Shown: positions 34,167-43,897 of the stretch, in pieces | Layout: every line of letters starts with the position of its first letter | How positions within the stretch are numbered: the stretch's first letter is position 1 | From: Alphaproteobacteria bacterium | Lineage (GTDB): Bacteria; Pseudomonadota; Alphaproteobacteria; CAAGCB01; CAG-977 | Assembly (NCBI GenBank): GCA_900768185.1 | Contig: CAAGCB010000013.1 | Span: 1 to 64,000, forward strand | Direction: 5' to 3' | DNA: 64,000 bases | The notes under the pieces: model-generated | Database searches by the model: none | What the model was told of the DNA's origin: nothing | What the model saw: the letters and a program-made list of their open reading frames with translations, nothing else | Translations under genes and position numbers: made by a program

Positions 34167-36029
34167 TCACTGTTTCAACGATTTGACGTATCCCAGAACA
34201 GCCGTCACCGCCGCGGGGGTGACGCCCGAAATCCGCGACGCCGCGCCCAATGTTTCGGGGCGGACTTTGTTCAGGCGCATGACGACTTCGTTCGACAGAC
34301 CGCCGATTTTCTTATAGTCGATATCCGCGGGGATTTTCATCGCCTCGTCCTTTCTGAACGCCGCGATGTCGGATTCCTGACGCTGCAGATAGCCGCGGTA
34401 TTTCGCTTCGATTTCCAGCTGTTCAACAATGTCCTTGCGCGTGCCGTTCAGCTGCGGCCACACATTCGCCAAACGATTCCAGTCGATTTCCCCGTACGCC
34501 AGCAAATCAAATCCGTTTCTGCGCGATCCGTCCTTGTTGACATCGAATCCCAGCTTTTCCAATTCCTTGGGCGTGCCGCCGATTTCGTTCAGTTTCTGCC
34601 GCGCTTCGGTCAAAGCGGCGACCTTTTCGTTAAAGCAACGCCGCCGTTTTTCCCCGACGCACCCGATATCAATCCCCTTTTGCGTCAGGCGCATATCGGC
34701 ATTGTCCGAACGCAACAACAGCCGATATTCGGCGCGCGAAGTGAACATTCGGTAGGGTTCGTCCACTCCTTTAGTCGTCAGATCGTCGATCATCACGCCC
34801 AGATAGGCGTCCGCGCGGTCAAGCGTGAATTCCCTGTCCGACCCCGACGCTTTCAACGCCGCGTTCACCCCCGCCAGCAATCCCAGCGCGGCGGCTTCCT
34901 CGTATCCCGTCGTGCCGTTCAGCTGACCCGCGACGAACAATCCCGAAACCTTTTTCGTTTCAAGGGTTGTACGTATTTCCAGCGGGTCGATGTAATCGTA
35001 TTCGATCGCGTATCCGGGGCGAATGATGCGGACGTTTTCCAACCCTTTGATCGAATGAATCATCGCGTCCTGCACGTCGGCGGGCAAAGACGTTGAAATC
35101 CCGTTCGGATAAACCGTATCGTCGTCCAATCCCTCGGGTTCCAAAAAGACGTGGTGCGAATCCCTGTCGGCGAATTTGACCAGTTTGTCTTCGATACTGG
35201 GGCAATAGCGGGGACCGACGCCTTTGATCTGACCGGAAAACAGCGGCGCGCGGTGCATATTGGCGCGAATGATGTCGTGCGTCGTTTTGTTCGTCGCGGT
35301 GATGTAACATGCGATTTGCGGCGTCGTGATCTTGTCGTCCAAAAACGAAAACGGTTCGGGGTTTTCGTCGCCTTCCTGCCGTTGCAGAATATCGTAATTG
35401 ATTGTTTTACCATCCAGACGCGCCGGCGTTCCCGTTTTCAGCCGCCCGACGCGCAACCCCAAACGAATCAAAAAGTCCGACAGGTGTTCGCAGGAAATGT
35501 CCCCGACGCGCCCGCCGACCGTTTTCGTTTCGCCGACGTGCATCAGCCCGTGCAGAAAAGTTCCCGCCGTCAAAACAACCGCCCCCGCCGTGAACGTCCC
35601 GCCGTCCGCCGTCGTCACGCCCGTGACGGAAACGGGGTTTTCACGGTAAAGCAGACCTTCGACAGCCCCTTCCCTGACCGTCAGGTTTTCGTAATTCAGC
35701 AATTCCGCCTGCATCGCCTGACGGTAAAGCTTTCTGTCCGCCTGTGTGCGCAGTCCCTGCACCGCGGGACCTTTGGAACTGTTCAGCATGCGGAATTGAA
35801 TCCCCGCTTTGTCCGCAACGCGTCCCATCACGCCGTCCAAAGCGTCGATTTCGCGCACCAGATGACCTTTGCCCAACCCGCCGATCGCCGGATTGCACGA
35901 CATCTCGCCGATTGTCGCGATTTTATGCGTCAACAGCAGGGTTTTCGCCCCCATGCGCGCCGCCGCCGCCGCCGCTTCGCATCCCGCGTGACCGCCGCCG
36001 ACAACTATTACGTCAAAATTGTCCGTCAT
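34167..36029 (-). CDS. mnmG: tRNA uridine-5-carboxymethylaminomethyl modification enzyme MnmG
   Basis: 620 residues. FAD-binding VVGGGHAGCEAA (about 9-20), SCNPAIGGLGKGHL (45-58), TAGTFLHGLMHVG and GARYCPSIEDK-like GPRYCPSIEDK are all typical. Works with MnmE to make cmnm5U34 in tRNAs. The start abuts the mnmE stop (36030), so the two are one operon. Confidence 0.98.
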   Translation of the reverse strand: MTDNFDVIVVGGGHAGCEAAAAAARMGAKTLLLTHKIATIGEMSCNPAIGGLGKGHLVREIDALDGVMGRVADKAGIQFRMLNSSKGPAVQGLRTQADRKLYRQAMQAELLNYENLTVREGAVEGLLYRENPVSVTGVTTADGGTFTAGAVVLTAGTFLHGLMHVGETKTVGGRVGDISCEHLSDFLIRLGLRVGRLKTGTPARLDGKTINYDILQRQEGDENPEPFSFLDDKITTPQIACYITATNKTTHDIIRANMHRAPLFSGQIKGVGPRYCPSIEDKLVKFADRDSHHVFLEPEGLDDDTVYPNGISTSLPADVQDAMIHSIKGLENVRIIRPGYAIEYDYIDPLEIRTTLETKKVSGLFVAGQLNGTTGYEEAAALGLLAGVNAALKASGSDREFTLDRADAYLGVMIDDLTTKGVDEPYRMFTSRAEYRLLLRSDNADMRLTQKGIDIGCVGEKRRRCFNEKVAALTEARQKLNEIGGTPKELEKLGFDVNKDGSRRNGFDLLAYGEIDWNRLANVWPQLNGTRKDIVEQLEIEAKYRGYLQRQESDIAAFRKDEAMKIPADIDYKKIGGLSNEVVMRLNKVRPETLGAASRISGVTPAAVTAVLGYVKSLKQ

Positions 36030-37337
36030 TTATTTTCCTATGCAAAAATCTTTGAAAATCAAATCCAGCAGCTCTTCAACCTGCACCCGACCCGTGATTT
36101 TGCCCAGCGACCGCATCGCCATACGCAGATCCTCCGCCGCCAATTCCTGTTCCGGCGCGTTCAGGGACGAACGCAAATCGGCGACGCATTCCCGCAACGC
36201 ATCGCGATGGCGCAAACGCGTCAGGGACGGTTCTTCGCGCAATCCCATGCGATCTTCGACAAAACCGGCGATTTTTTCGATCAAAGCGTCAACGCCCTGT
36301 CCCGTTTTGGCTGAAATCCAGATATCGCCGTCCGGTCGGGCGTTCACTTTATCTGCCTTGTTCATTACGGAAAGGATTTTATCGGCGTCGATGCCCTGCG
36401 TTTCGGCGGCATTTTTCACATCTGTCGCGTCCGTCAGCCATAAAACCAGATCGGCTTCGGCGGCGCGGACTTTGGCGCGGCGGACGCCTTCGGCTTCGAT
36501 TTCCTCGTCCGTATCGCGCAATCCCGCCGTGTCCGCCACAATGACGGGATAGCCGTTGATATCCAGCCGGACTTCGATAATGTCGCGCGTCGTTCCCGCC
36601 GCGGACGACACGATCGCCACGTCGCGCTGCGCCAGCCGGTTCATCAGGCTGGACTTGCCCGCGTTCGGCGCACCGATGATTGCGATTTGAAACCCGTCGC
36701 GCAATTTTTCCCCGCGCCGGCCGTCGTCCAGATGCGCCTGTATTTCATTGATCAAGCCCGTGATTTTGCCGCGCACGTCGTCGGAAACGCTTTCGGGGAT
36801 TTCCTCTTCGGGAAAGTCGATGTACGCCTCCATCCACGCCAGCAGGTGCTTTAAACGGTCGTGCCAATCTTCATACTTTTTTGCCAGCGCGCCGCCCATC
36901 TGGCGCAAAGCCTGTTTGCGCTGCTGTTCCGTTTCGGCGTCCACCAGATCCGCCAATCCTTCCGCCGCGGTCAGATCCATTTTGCCGTTTTCGACGGCGC
37001 GGCGGCTGAATTCCCCGCGTTCAGCCGGACGAAACCCCTTGATTTTCGACAGATTTTCCAACATTGCCGCCGCGATCGCCCGACCGCCGTGGGTTTGAAA
37101 TTCGACCACGTCCTCGCCCGTAAAGCTGTGCGGACAGGGGAAATAAAGCACAAGCGCGTTGTCGATCGGCGTTCCGTCCAAAGCATGGATTTCGGTGAAC
37201 ATCGCTTGACGCGGATGCGGATTTTCAATCGCCGTCATCTGCCGGACGGCGTCAAGCGCGTTCGCGCCGGATACGCGCACGATCGCCACCCCCGCCCTGC
37301 CCGAAGCCGTCGCCGTCGCAAAAATCGTTCCGTCCAT
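36030..37337 (-). CDS. mnmE: tRNA modification GTPase MnmE
   Basis: 435 residues. N-terminal tetrahydrofolate-binding domain (ATASGRAGVAIVRVSG), helical domain, and an inserted G domain: GAPNAGKSSL (about 223-232), TTRDI, DTAGLRDT, NKAD. Ends with the catalytic CIGK (C-x-G-K). Directly upstream of mnmG. Confidence 0.98.
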   Translation of the reverse strand: MDGTIFATATASGRAGVAIVRVSGANALDAVRQMTAIENPHPRQAMFTEIHALDGTPIDNALVLYFPCPHSFTGEDVVEFQTHGGRAIAAAMLENLSKIKGFRPAERGEFSRRAVENGKMDLTAAEGLADLVDAETEQQRKQALRQMGGALAKKYEDWHDRLKHLLAWMEAYIDFPEEEIPESVSDDVRGKITGLINEIQAHLDDGRRGEKLRDGFQIAIIGAPNAGKSSLMNRLAQRDVAIVSSAAGTTRDIIEVRLDINGYPVIVADTAGLRDTDEEIEAEGVRRAKVRAAEADLVLWLTDATDVKNAAETQGIDADKILSVMNKADKVNARPDGDIWISAKTGQGVDALIEKIAGFVEDRMGLREEPSLTRLRHRDALRECVADLRSSLNAPEQELAAEDLRMAMRSLGKITGRVQVEELLDLIFKDFCIGK

Positions 37338-37372
37338 TTCCGTCGTCCTTTAAATGATTGCGCTTTGTCTTA

Positions 37373-37900
37373 TCACGAACGGTGGCGTTTTAAAAGGATA
37401 TAAAAGGCTCCTTCGCCGCCGTCCTTCGGCTTTGCCTGACAATAAGACAAAATCAGACTGCGGATTTCCGGCGCGTTCATCCAGTTCGGCACTTCCGCTC
37501 TGATAACGCCCCTGCCCAGAAAACCGCCCTTTCCCGTAATCAGCAATAAGCAACGGGCGCCGCGTTTTTCCTGCGCGTAGACGAATTTGACCAAAGCGTC
37601 AAACCCGCTTTCCAGCGTGTAACCGTGCAGATCCAAAACGGCTTCAATCGGCATTTCGCCGTTTCTGAACCGCTGTCCCGTTTTTTTATCCATCGCGTGA
37701 ATGTCGCCCTCGGTCAGCTTTTCCGTAATGGAATAATCGAAATCGGGCGTGTGTCGAACCGGTTTGACATCAACGGTCAATTTTTTACGCAAGGAAACGT
37801 GCGCCGCCTTTTTCGCGGGCGTTTTTGACGACAACGGTTTGACCGTGTCGGTTACGGCGCGCCACAATTCCAAATCGTCATTTTCCGTTGTCTGCGTCAT
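37373..37900 (-). CDS. Smr-domain protein
   Basis: 175 residues. The C-terminal Smr domain has DLHGYT (about 89-94), ITGKG (about 118), and GGEGAFYILLKR at the end, as in MutS2-like nuclease domains. Overlaps the previous gene by 23 bp. Confidence 0.92.
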   Translation of the reverse strand: MTQTTENDDLELWRAVTDTVKPLSSKTPAKKAAHVSLRKKLTVDVKPVRHTPDFDYSITEKLTEGDIHAMDKKTGQRFRNGEMPIEAVLDLHGYTLESGFDALVKFVYAQEKRGARCLLLITGKGGFLGRGVIRAEVPNWMNAPEIRSLILSYCQAKPKDGGEGAFYILLKRHRS

Positions 37901-38381
37901 CTTTTTTTTCTGCCGTGTCTTGCGGAATCAAATCCGAAAAATAAGTTTCGACGAACGATCGCCAATCCCCGACGGGAGCTTGGCAAAAATAACGCGGATC
38001 AGCCGCCAAAACAATGGATATTCCGCCGTATCGCCAAGCGATCAAAAACTTTTCAATGCGCGGAACGATGCGCTTGACGACGCGGTTTTTCATAAACGGT
38101 TCCAGAAAAAAAGGCAATAAAACGGCATTTGCCAGACAAACCAGCATCAACATCACCGTTCCCACAATCAGATTGTCGGAAACCATCAGCGTCAACGAAA
38201 ACAACAACCCGACCAACAACGGTAACACGTTTTCCCACGGATTGAAAAACGGCGATTTAAATCTGTTCAACCGTTTGAAATTGATTTTGATAAACGCCTT
38301 TTGTTCGACCAAAGCGCGCTGCAACCCCTGAAAAATCATCAAATCCTGCCGCGTCGGCGGTAAAATGGGCATTTTTGTCAT
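37878..38381 (-). CDS. Small membrane protein
   Basis: 167 residues, with two or three membrane segments (about 52-100) and a cytosolic tail. Its start overlaps the mltA stop (ATGA), and its end overlaps the Smr gene, so it lies in the Tim44-mltA-Smr operon. No family recognised. Confidence 0.7.
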   Translation of the reverse strand: MTKMPILPPTRQDLMIFQGLQRALVEQKAFIKINFKRLNRFKSPFFNPWENVLPLLVGLLFSLTLMVSDNLIVGTVMLMLVCLANAVLLPFFLEPFMKNRVVKRIVPRIEKFLIAWRYGGISIVLAADPRYFCQAPVGDWRSFVETYFSDLIPQDTAEKKDDADNGK

Positions 38382-39550
38382 TGTCGTCCGTCCGTATCGT
38401 TCGCAGGCAGTAAAACAAAATAAGTTCCCTCGCTTTTCATTCTGCCCGCCTGTTTCAAGGCTTGATCGCCCCTTCCCCAGAAAAAATCACCGCGGATTGC
38501 GCCTTTGATCGCGCTTCCCGTATCCTGCGCCGTCATCAGACGATTTAGCGCGGATCCGTCGGGCGCGGTCGTTTCCAGCCATAAAAACGATCCCAAAGGC
38601 ATAAAGGCGGGATCCACCGCCAAACTTCTTCCCGCCGTCAACCGGACGCCAGCCGCCCCGACCGCGCCGGGCGTTTTCAGCAATTTAAAGAAAATATAGC
38701 GACGATTTTCGTGCATCAGACTTTGCGCTTTTGTCGGATTGTCGATCAGCCATTGTTTGATTTCCGCCATGGTTGAAACGCCTTTTTTCAACAATCCGCG
38801 CTTTGCCATGACCGCGCCGATGCCCGTGAAAGCGCGTCCGTTATTGCCCGCATATCCGATGCCGATTCTTTTTCCGTCGGGCAAACGCAAAACGCCAGAC
38901 CCTTGAATTTGCAAAACGAACAGATCGGCGGGTTCTTTGACCCAGGCAATCGCCTTTGCCGGAATTTTGACAGCGCCCGTTTCAATTTCGCGGCGCGTCG
39001 AATACGGCTTGATTTCCGCGCCGTCCTTTCTTCCGAACAGAACTTCGCCCCGATATTTGGGATTGAATTTTCCCAAATCGATTTTAACGATATCGTCAGG
39101 CAAGGCGTACACGGGAACGTCATAGCCTGTTTTTTTAATCAAAGAACCGTCGATTTCCGGTTCGTAATACCCCGTGAACAATCCTTTTTTTCCTTTGTTC
39201 ACCGCATAGGGACGCATATTTTTCATGATAAAAGCGCGCAATTTTTTGCCGTCAGCGCCGATTCCGACCATTTTGGCGCAAAAATCCTTCCACAACGACG
39301 GATTTTTCGCGCTTAAAACGCCGCAGGACGATTTCAAAGCGGGAAAAGCGTCAACGAAATCGTCCGCGGCAAATCCCGTCAATCCGTCAAATCCGACGGG
39401 CGTCAATGTCACGTCCGGCGGAAAAGAGTCCGAAAATACGGCGTCCGAATCCGAAGACACCGTTTTTTCGGTTTTTTTTTCGGCATAATTTAACAACCCC
39501 GTGATGAAAACGACGACCGCCGCAATCGCGATCCATGCCCGAAAATTCAT
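38378..39550 (-). CDS. mltA: Membrane-bound lytic murein transglycosylase A
   Basis: 390 residues. An N-terminal membrane anchor (residues 5-20), no lipobox Cys. MltA domain: GLFTGYYEPEIDGS (about 124-137), IQGSGVLRLPDG (about 214-225). 3D domain with AQDTGSAIKGAIRGDFFWG (about 345-363), including its catalytic Asp. Cleaves peptidoglycan in the periplasm. ATGA overlap with the Tim44 gene. Confidence 0.95.
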   Translation of the reverse strand: MNFRAWIAIAAVVVFITGLLNYAEKKTEKTVSSDSDAVFSDSFPPDVTLTPVGFDGLTGFAADDFVDAFPALKSSCGVLSAKNPSLWKDFCAKMVGIGADGKKLRAFIMKNMRPYAVNKGKKGLFTGYYEPEIDGSLIKKTGYDVPVYALPDDIVKIDLGKFNPKYRGEVLFGRKDGAEIKPYSTRREIETGAVKIPAKAIAWVKEPADLFVLQIQGSGVLRLPDGKRIGIGYAGNNGRAFTGIGAVMAKRGLLKKGVSTMAEIKQWLIDNPTKAQSLMHENRRYIFFKLLKTPGAVGAAGVRLTAGRSLAVDPAFMPLGSFLWLETTAPDGSALNRLMTAQDTGSAIKGAIRGDFFWGRGDQALKQAGRMKSEGTYFVLLPANDTDGRQ

Positions 39551-40245
39551 TTGTCAGCCGATTTGCCGTGCGTCGCCGTTAAAATCCAAGCGGGACTTTT
39601 CGACAGCATGTTTTTGCGCAACGTCCAAACGTCCGTCACCGTTTCGATATAAGTCGGATCGCCGACGACGACTTTTCCCTGCGCGTTTTTGACGATATTC
39701 GTTTGTTCCGTTTCAAATTCGACAGTCAGTTCGACATCGTTTCCGAACATTTCGGCTTTTGTCAAATGAATGGATTTAAATCCGATCAGACTGAATTCCG
39801 CCGTTTCGTCATGTTCAACGCGTTGATCGATCGCGCGGGCGAAATTGTTGTAAATTTCGACGGAAAGCAAAGGTTTTAAATCGTCTTTGTTTCCTTTGGC
39901 AAAGGCGACGGCGATGTATTCAAACGCGCGCGGCGCCTTTTGCATGAAATCGGCTAAATCGAAAGAGGGGAATTTTTCCTTGATTTCTTTTAAATTTTTA
40001 ACGACTTCGGCGTCCTGTTCGAAACTGTCGGACGCGTCGGGGTCGTGTTCCAGTTTCACCGCGCCGTCGGCGCTTTCAATCGAACGGTAGTCGTCAATAT
40101 CGACAACCGTCGAAGACCGTTCCGCCTTGTCGCCGCCGCGGTTGTTGTCGGGACGCGTTCCCAAAACACTGCGCAGTCTGTTAAACAGCAACAAAACAAC
40201 AATTGCCAAAAAAACGATATCCGTGAATTGAAACTGCTGTGACAT
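39547..40245 (-). CDS. Tim44/TimA-domain protein
   Basis: 232 residues. One N-terminal membrane segment (7-22), an acidic linker, then a Tim44-like domain (about 85-232: FMQKAPRAFEYIAVAFAKGN...). Bacterial relative of the mitochondrial import protein Tim44, a hallmark of alphaproteobacteria. Next to secB, as usual in the group. Confidence 0.92.
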   Translation of the reverse strand: MSQQFQFTDIVFLAIVVLLLFNRLRSVLGTRPDNNRGGDKAERSSTVVDIDDYRSIESADGAVKLEHDPDASDSFEQDAEVVKNLKEIKEKFPSFDLADFMQKAPRAFEYIAVAFAKGNKDDLKPLLSVEIYNNFARAIDQRVEHDETAEFSLIGFKSIHLTKAEMFGNDVELTVEFETEQTNIVKNAQGKVVVGDPTYIETVTDVWTLRKNMLSKSPAWILTATHGKSADK

Positions 40246-40320
40246 ATTTTAACCTTCTTTCTTTTCTTGCCCGCCCGAATGGGATAGAGTATAGCAGATT
40301 TTTCTGACAGGAGAATGATT

Positions 40321-40800
40321 ATGAATGAAAACAACACCGAAAACAACACCCAACAGCCTGCGGCGATTGCGATCAACGCCCAGTTTGTCAAGGACATTTC
40401 TTTTGAAGCGCCTCATGTTCCGCAGATTTTCACGGAATTGAAATCGAATCCCGAAATCAATGTTTCCGTCGACGTTCAGGCGGCGCGAATGCAGGAATCG
40501 ATGTATCAGGTCAGTTTAAAGATCAAAGCCGAAGCGCAAATCAAGGAAACCGTTGCTTTTCTGTGCGAAGTGGAATACGGCTGCATTGCGACGGTTCAGG
40601 TTCCCGCCGAACATGTCGAACCGATTTTGCTGATTGAAATTCCGCGTCTGCTGTTTCCGTTTGTACGCAACATTATCGCCGATTTGACGCGCGAAAGCGG
40701 ATTCCCGCCCCTGATGATCAACCCGATCGATTTTGTCGGTCTGTATCACCAGCGGCTGGAAGAAATGAAAAAACAGCAGGAAAAACAGACCGTCAACTGA
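40321..40800 (+). CDS. secB: Protein-export chaperone SecB
   Basis: 159 residues from ATG 40321. GGAG (40310-40313) is 7 nt away; the ATG at 40315 is only 1 nt from it, so 40321 is chosen. Contains KDISFEAPHVPQIF and PRLLFPFVRNIIADLTRESGFPPLMINPIDF, diagnostic of SecB. Convergent with dnaQ, with an 8-bp overlap. Confidence 0.97.
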   Translation: MNENNTENNTQQPAAIAINAQFVKDISFEAPHVPQIFTELKSNPEINVSVDVQAARMQESMYQVSLKIKAEAQIKETVAFLCEVEYGCIATVQVPAEHVEPILLIEIPRLLFPFVRNIIADLTRESGFPPLMINPIDFVGLYHQRLEEMKKQQEKQTVN

Positions 40801-41482
40801 GCCATATCGGATTTTTCAGCTCTTTTAAAAAAGCCTCGTGATTTTCCGCTTCACCCGCCAAAAAAACAGGCGGACGCGGTTCTCTGCGGGGCTTTTTTTC
40901 GTCTTGGCGCGAACGGGCTTTGATTTCCAGCGCGCTTTCTTTTTTCTTTTCGCCCAAAACGAATCCGGGTTCGCGCCCGCCCAGCAATTCCAGATAAACT
41001 TCGGATAACAGTTCGGAATCCAGCAAAGCCCCGTGCTTGGTTCGTTTGGTGTTGTCAATGCCGAAACGACGGCACAGTTCGTCCAGATTGACGCGGGATC
41101 CGGGGAATTTGCGTTTGGCGATCAGCAGCGTGTCGATCGCCCTGTCCATCGGAATAACGGGACGTTTGATCCACGTCAGTTCCGCGTTTAAAAACTTCAT
41201 ATCAAATTCGGCGTTGTGAATCACCAAAGGCGAATCGCCGATAAAAGCCAGAAATTCGTCGGCGATGTCGCGAAAAGGCGGTTCCTTGTCCAAAATTTCA
41301 TTGGTCAAACCGTGAATCTTTGCGGCGTCCTCCGGCACGTCGCGTTCGGGATTGATCAGCCGGTAATACGTTTTTCCCGTCGGCATGTGGTTTTCCAGTT
41401 CCACGCACCCGATGGACACCAGCTTGTGTCCCGAATAGGGATCCAGACCTGTTGTTTCCGTATCTAAAACGACTTCGCGCAT
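40793..41482 (-). CDS. dnaQ: DNA polymerase III epsilon subunit (proofreading exonuclease)
   Basis: 229 residues. Exo motifs DTETTG (7-12), HNAEFD (about 93-98) and HGALLD (about 149-154). Last gene of maf-aroE-coaE-dnaQ; its start is 19 bp inside the end of coaE. Confidence 0.96.
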   Translation of the reverse strand: MREVVLDTETTGLDPYSGHKLVSIGCVELENHMPTGKTYYRLINPERDVPEDAAKIHGLTNEILDKEPPFRDIADEFLAFIGDSPLVIHNAEFDMKFLNAELTWIKRPVIPMDRAIDTLLIAKRKFPGSRVNLDELCRRFGIDNTKRTKHGALLDSELLSEVYLELLGGREPGFVLGEKKKESALEIKARSRQDEKKPRREPRPPVFLAGEAENHEAFLKELKNPIWLS

Positions 41483-42066
41483 TTGATTTCTTCCAATATT
41501 TCAGCCAATTTTTCCCTGACGGGTTCCTTTCCGAACCGCGTGTCGACGACATAGTCGGCTTTTGCCCGCTTTTGTTCGTCGGACAACTGCCTGTCCGTCA
41601 GCGCGTCATATTTTTCTTTCGTCATATTTTGACGGTCGAAAACGCGTTTTTTTAAAACATCCGCAGGCGCGGTGACAACGATAATCTTGTCGCAAAACTT
41701 GTCCCAACCCGCCTCGAACAACAGCGGAACGTCCAAAACAACGACGGGTTCATAACGATGGCGCGCGAAAAAATCCCGAAGCTCCGATTCCAAAAACGGG
41801 TAGATCATTTGTTCCAGCTCGCGCACGTCCAGTTTTTTTTCATCAATCAAAGCCGACAAAACGCCGCGATCGATTTCGCCGTGAATGACGCTTTGCGAAT
41901 AGCGGCGCGCGAACAAAGCAATCATGTCCCGATTTTCGCGCATCAGGCGATGCACGGCGTCGTCGCAATCAAACACGGGAACGATCATTTGTTTTATCAT
42001 TCGAACGGCGGTCGATTTTCCCGCGCCCATGCACCCCGTCAGCCCGATAACAATACTTTTCGTCAT
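41464..42066 (-). CDS. coaE: Dephospho-CoA kinase
   Basis: 200 residues from ATG 42066, which overlaps the aroE stop as ATGA. P-loop GLTGCMGAGKST (residues 8-19) and DVPLLFEAGWD. Last step of CoA synthesis. The frame extends further upstream but that lies inside aroE. Confidence 0.96.
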   Translation of the reverse strand: MTKSIVIGLTGCMGAGKSTAVRMIKQMIVPVFDCDDAVHRLMRENRDMIALFARRYSQSVIHGEIDRGVLSALIDEKKLDVRELEQMIYPFLESELRDFFARHRYEPVVVLDVPLLFEAGWDKFCDKIIVVTAPADVLKKRVFDRQNMTKEKYDALTDRQLSDEQKRAKADYVVDTRFGKEPVREKLAEILEEIKCAKSF

Positions 42067-42881
42067 TGCGAAACCAGTTCCCTTAATTCCTCCGTAATTT
42101 CGGGCTTGACGCCAAACCACGCGTTGAACGCCGGACACGCTTGGCGCAACAGCATACCCGCCCCGTCAGCCGTCGCATAACCTTTCTTTTTCGCCTGTTT
42201 CAGCAGTTTTGTTTCCAAAGGCGCATATACCAAATCGGCGACGACCGCGTTTTGCGGCAAATTGTCAAGATTAATATCCAGCGCTTCAAACCCGCTCATG
42301 CCCAGCGTTGTCGCGTTTGCCAACACTCCCGCGTCCGCCAAGACGGCTTCCCTGTCCGACCAGTCGACCGGTTTGAAATTTCCGCCGACGGATCGCGCCA
42401 AACGATCGGCTTTGTCTTGCGACCTGCCGACCAAACGGATTTCCGGAACGCCCGCCAAAATCATCGCCGCGCAAATTCCCCGCGCCGCGCCGCCCGTTCC
42501 CAAAACGACGGCGGGGGCTTTTTTGATGTCGAATCCCGCTTTGCCGTCCGCCAGATTTTCCAAAAACCCGACACCGTCCGTATTGTCCCCGAACAATGTT
42601 TTATCCAATCGAACGACGACGGTGTTGACCGCCCCCGCTTTTTTTGCGGCTTCGGACACCTCGTCCAACAAATCCATCACGGCGACCTTGTGCGGAACGG
42701 TGACGTTAAATCCGGCAAGCCCCTTTTCCGCCGCCGATTTGACAAACGCCGGCAAATCGTCCGGCAGAACGTCGAACGCGTCGTATCGCGCCGCGACGCC
42801 GTATTTTTTCAGCCAGTAATTATGAATCAAAGGCGATTTGGAATGACCGATCGGGTGCCCGACAACGCCCGCGCGCATCAT
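42063..42881 (-). CDS. aroE: Shikimate dehydrogenase
   Basis: 272 residues from ATG 42881 (overlaps the maf stop as ATGA). Substrate loop GHPIGHSKSP; VTVPHKVAVMDLLD holds the catalytic Lys; GDNTDGVGF; NADP loop VLGTGGAARGI. Shikimate pathway. Confidence 0.95.
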   Translation of the reverse strand: MMRAGVVGHPIGHSKSPLIHNYWLKKYGVAARYDAFDVLPDDLPAFVKSAAEKGLAGFNVTVPHKVAVMDLLDEVSEAAKKAGAVNTVVVRLDKTLFGDNTDGVGFLENLADGKAGFDIKKAPAVVLGTGGAARGICAAMILAGVPEIRLVGRSQDKADRLARSVGGNFKPVDWSDREAVLADAGVLANATTLGMSGFEALDINLDNLPQNAVVADLVYAPLETKLLKQAKKKGYATADGAGMLLRQACPAFNAWFGVKPEITEELRELVSQ

Positions 42882-43468
42882 TTTTTCAATTCTCCGCAGG
42901 TGCGCAGACAATCCAGCAAAGGCAGCAAAGGCAACCCCAAAACGGAAAAATAATCCCCTTCGTAAGACGCCACCAGTTGCGCCCCCAGATCTTCCATATA
43001 ATAGGCGCCGACGGAATTGCAGACGTCGTCGCCCGCTTCCGCCAGATAATCGTCAAGAAAATTGTCGGAAAAGTCGCGCATTGTGACTTTGACGACGGAA
43101 TTGTCGAACCAGACCAGCCGTCCGTTTTTGACGACCGCCGTGCCATTGACCAGCAGATGCGATTTATTACGAAGTTTTTTCAAATGCTTGTGCGCGATAT
43201 TCAAATCAGCCGGTTTGGAAAACCATTCGCCGTTCAAATCCAAAATCTGATCGGCGCCGATGACGAAAGCGTTTGGATATTTTTCGGAAACGACCATCGC
43301 TTTTTGCGTCGCCAGCCGCAAGCTTGTCTGCCGGCTGTCCTGTCCCCGTTCGCGCATGTCGCGTTTAACGGCGTCTTCGTCGATTCCGGCGGAAACGCTT
43401 TTAAATTCGACCCCCGCCGCGTCCAAAAGATCTTGTCTGCTTTTGCTTTTGGAAGCCAATATCAACAT
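42878..43468 (-). CDS. maf: Maf-like nucleotide pyrophosphatase
   Basis: 196 residues. ASKSKSRQDLL (5-15), GADQIL (about 71-76), and VGAYYMEDLGAQLV (about 153-166) are Maf signatures. Hydrolyses non-canonical nucleotides. The first gene of the four-gene operon that reads away from the candidate origin. Confidence 0.94.
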   Translation of the reverse strand: MLILASKSKSRQDLLDAAGVEFKSVSAGIDEDAVKRDMRERGQDSRQTSLRLATQKAMVVSEKYPNAFVIGADQILDLNGEWFSKPADLNIAHKHLKKLRNKSHLLVNGTAVVKNGRLVWFDNSVVKVTMRDFSDNFLDDYLAEAGDDVCNSVGAYYMEDLGAQLVASYEGDYFSVLGLPLLPLLDCLRTCGELKK

Positions 43469-43897
43469 TTTTCGAAACTCCTGTGCATAAGTCTGATAAC
43501 CGTATCGCTTTTACGGTTTTATCCTTTTTGTTCCGTTTTGTCCCGCTTTTTATGCAGATGTGCGTAAAATTTTTCGAACGGCGGATCGGAACGGGGACTT
43601 TTTTTTCAAACCGTTTTCAACGCGTGCGGCGACTCGTTTTAACGGGACGAGTCGCACTTTTTTGAAAAACACTCGAAAGTTATTGAAAACATGTTTGATT
43701 TTCTGTGCATAAGCTGTGAATAAAATTGCGTCAGACTTATCCACAAAGCCCAACAAACATCAAAAACCTTTTTAATTATAATATTTATGAAGAAAATTTT
43801 TTCCGCTTGACCCGTTTGTGCGAAACGGATAAAAAGAAGCTCTCTTCTCTGGGCGGTTCAGCCCGTTTTCCCTTTTTTCAAACTTAACAGAGCTTTC
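43469..43897. other. Candidate chromosomal origin of replication (oriC)
   Basis: A 429-bp gene-free region between maf and rho. It holds four matches to the DnaA box TTATNCACA: 43482-43490 (minus), 43704-43712 (minus), 43715-43723 (minus) and a perfect TTATCCACA at 43737-43745 (plus), plus one-mismatch sites at 43550-43558 and 43559-43567. An AT-rich tract (43760-43800) follows the cluster and could be the unwinding element. Genes read outward on both sides (maf operon minus, rho plus). Order and content match the alphaproteobacterial origin neighbourhood, with parS about 9 kb away. Confidence 0.65.
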
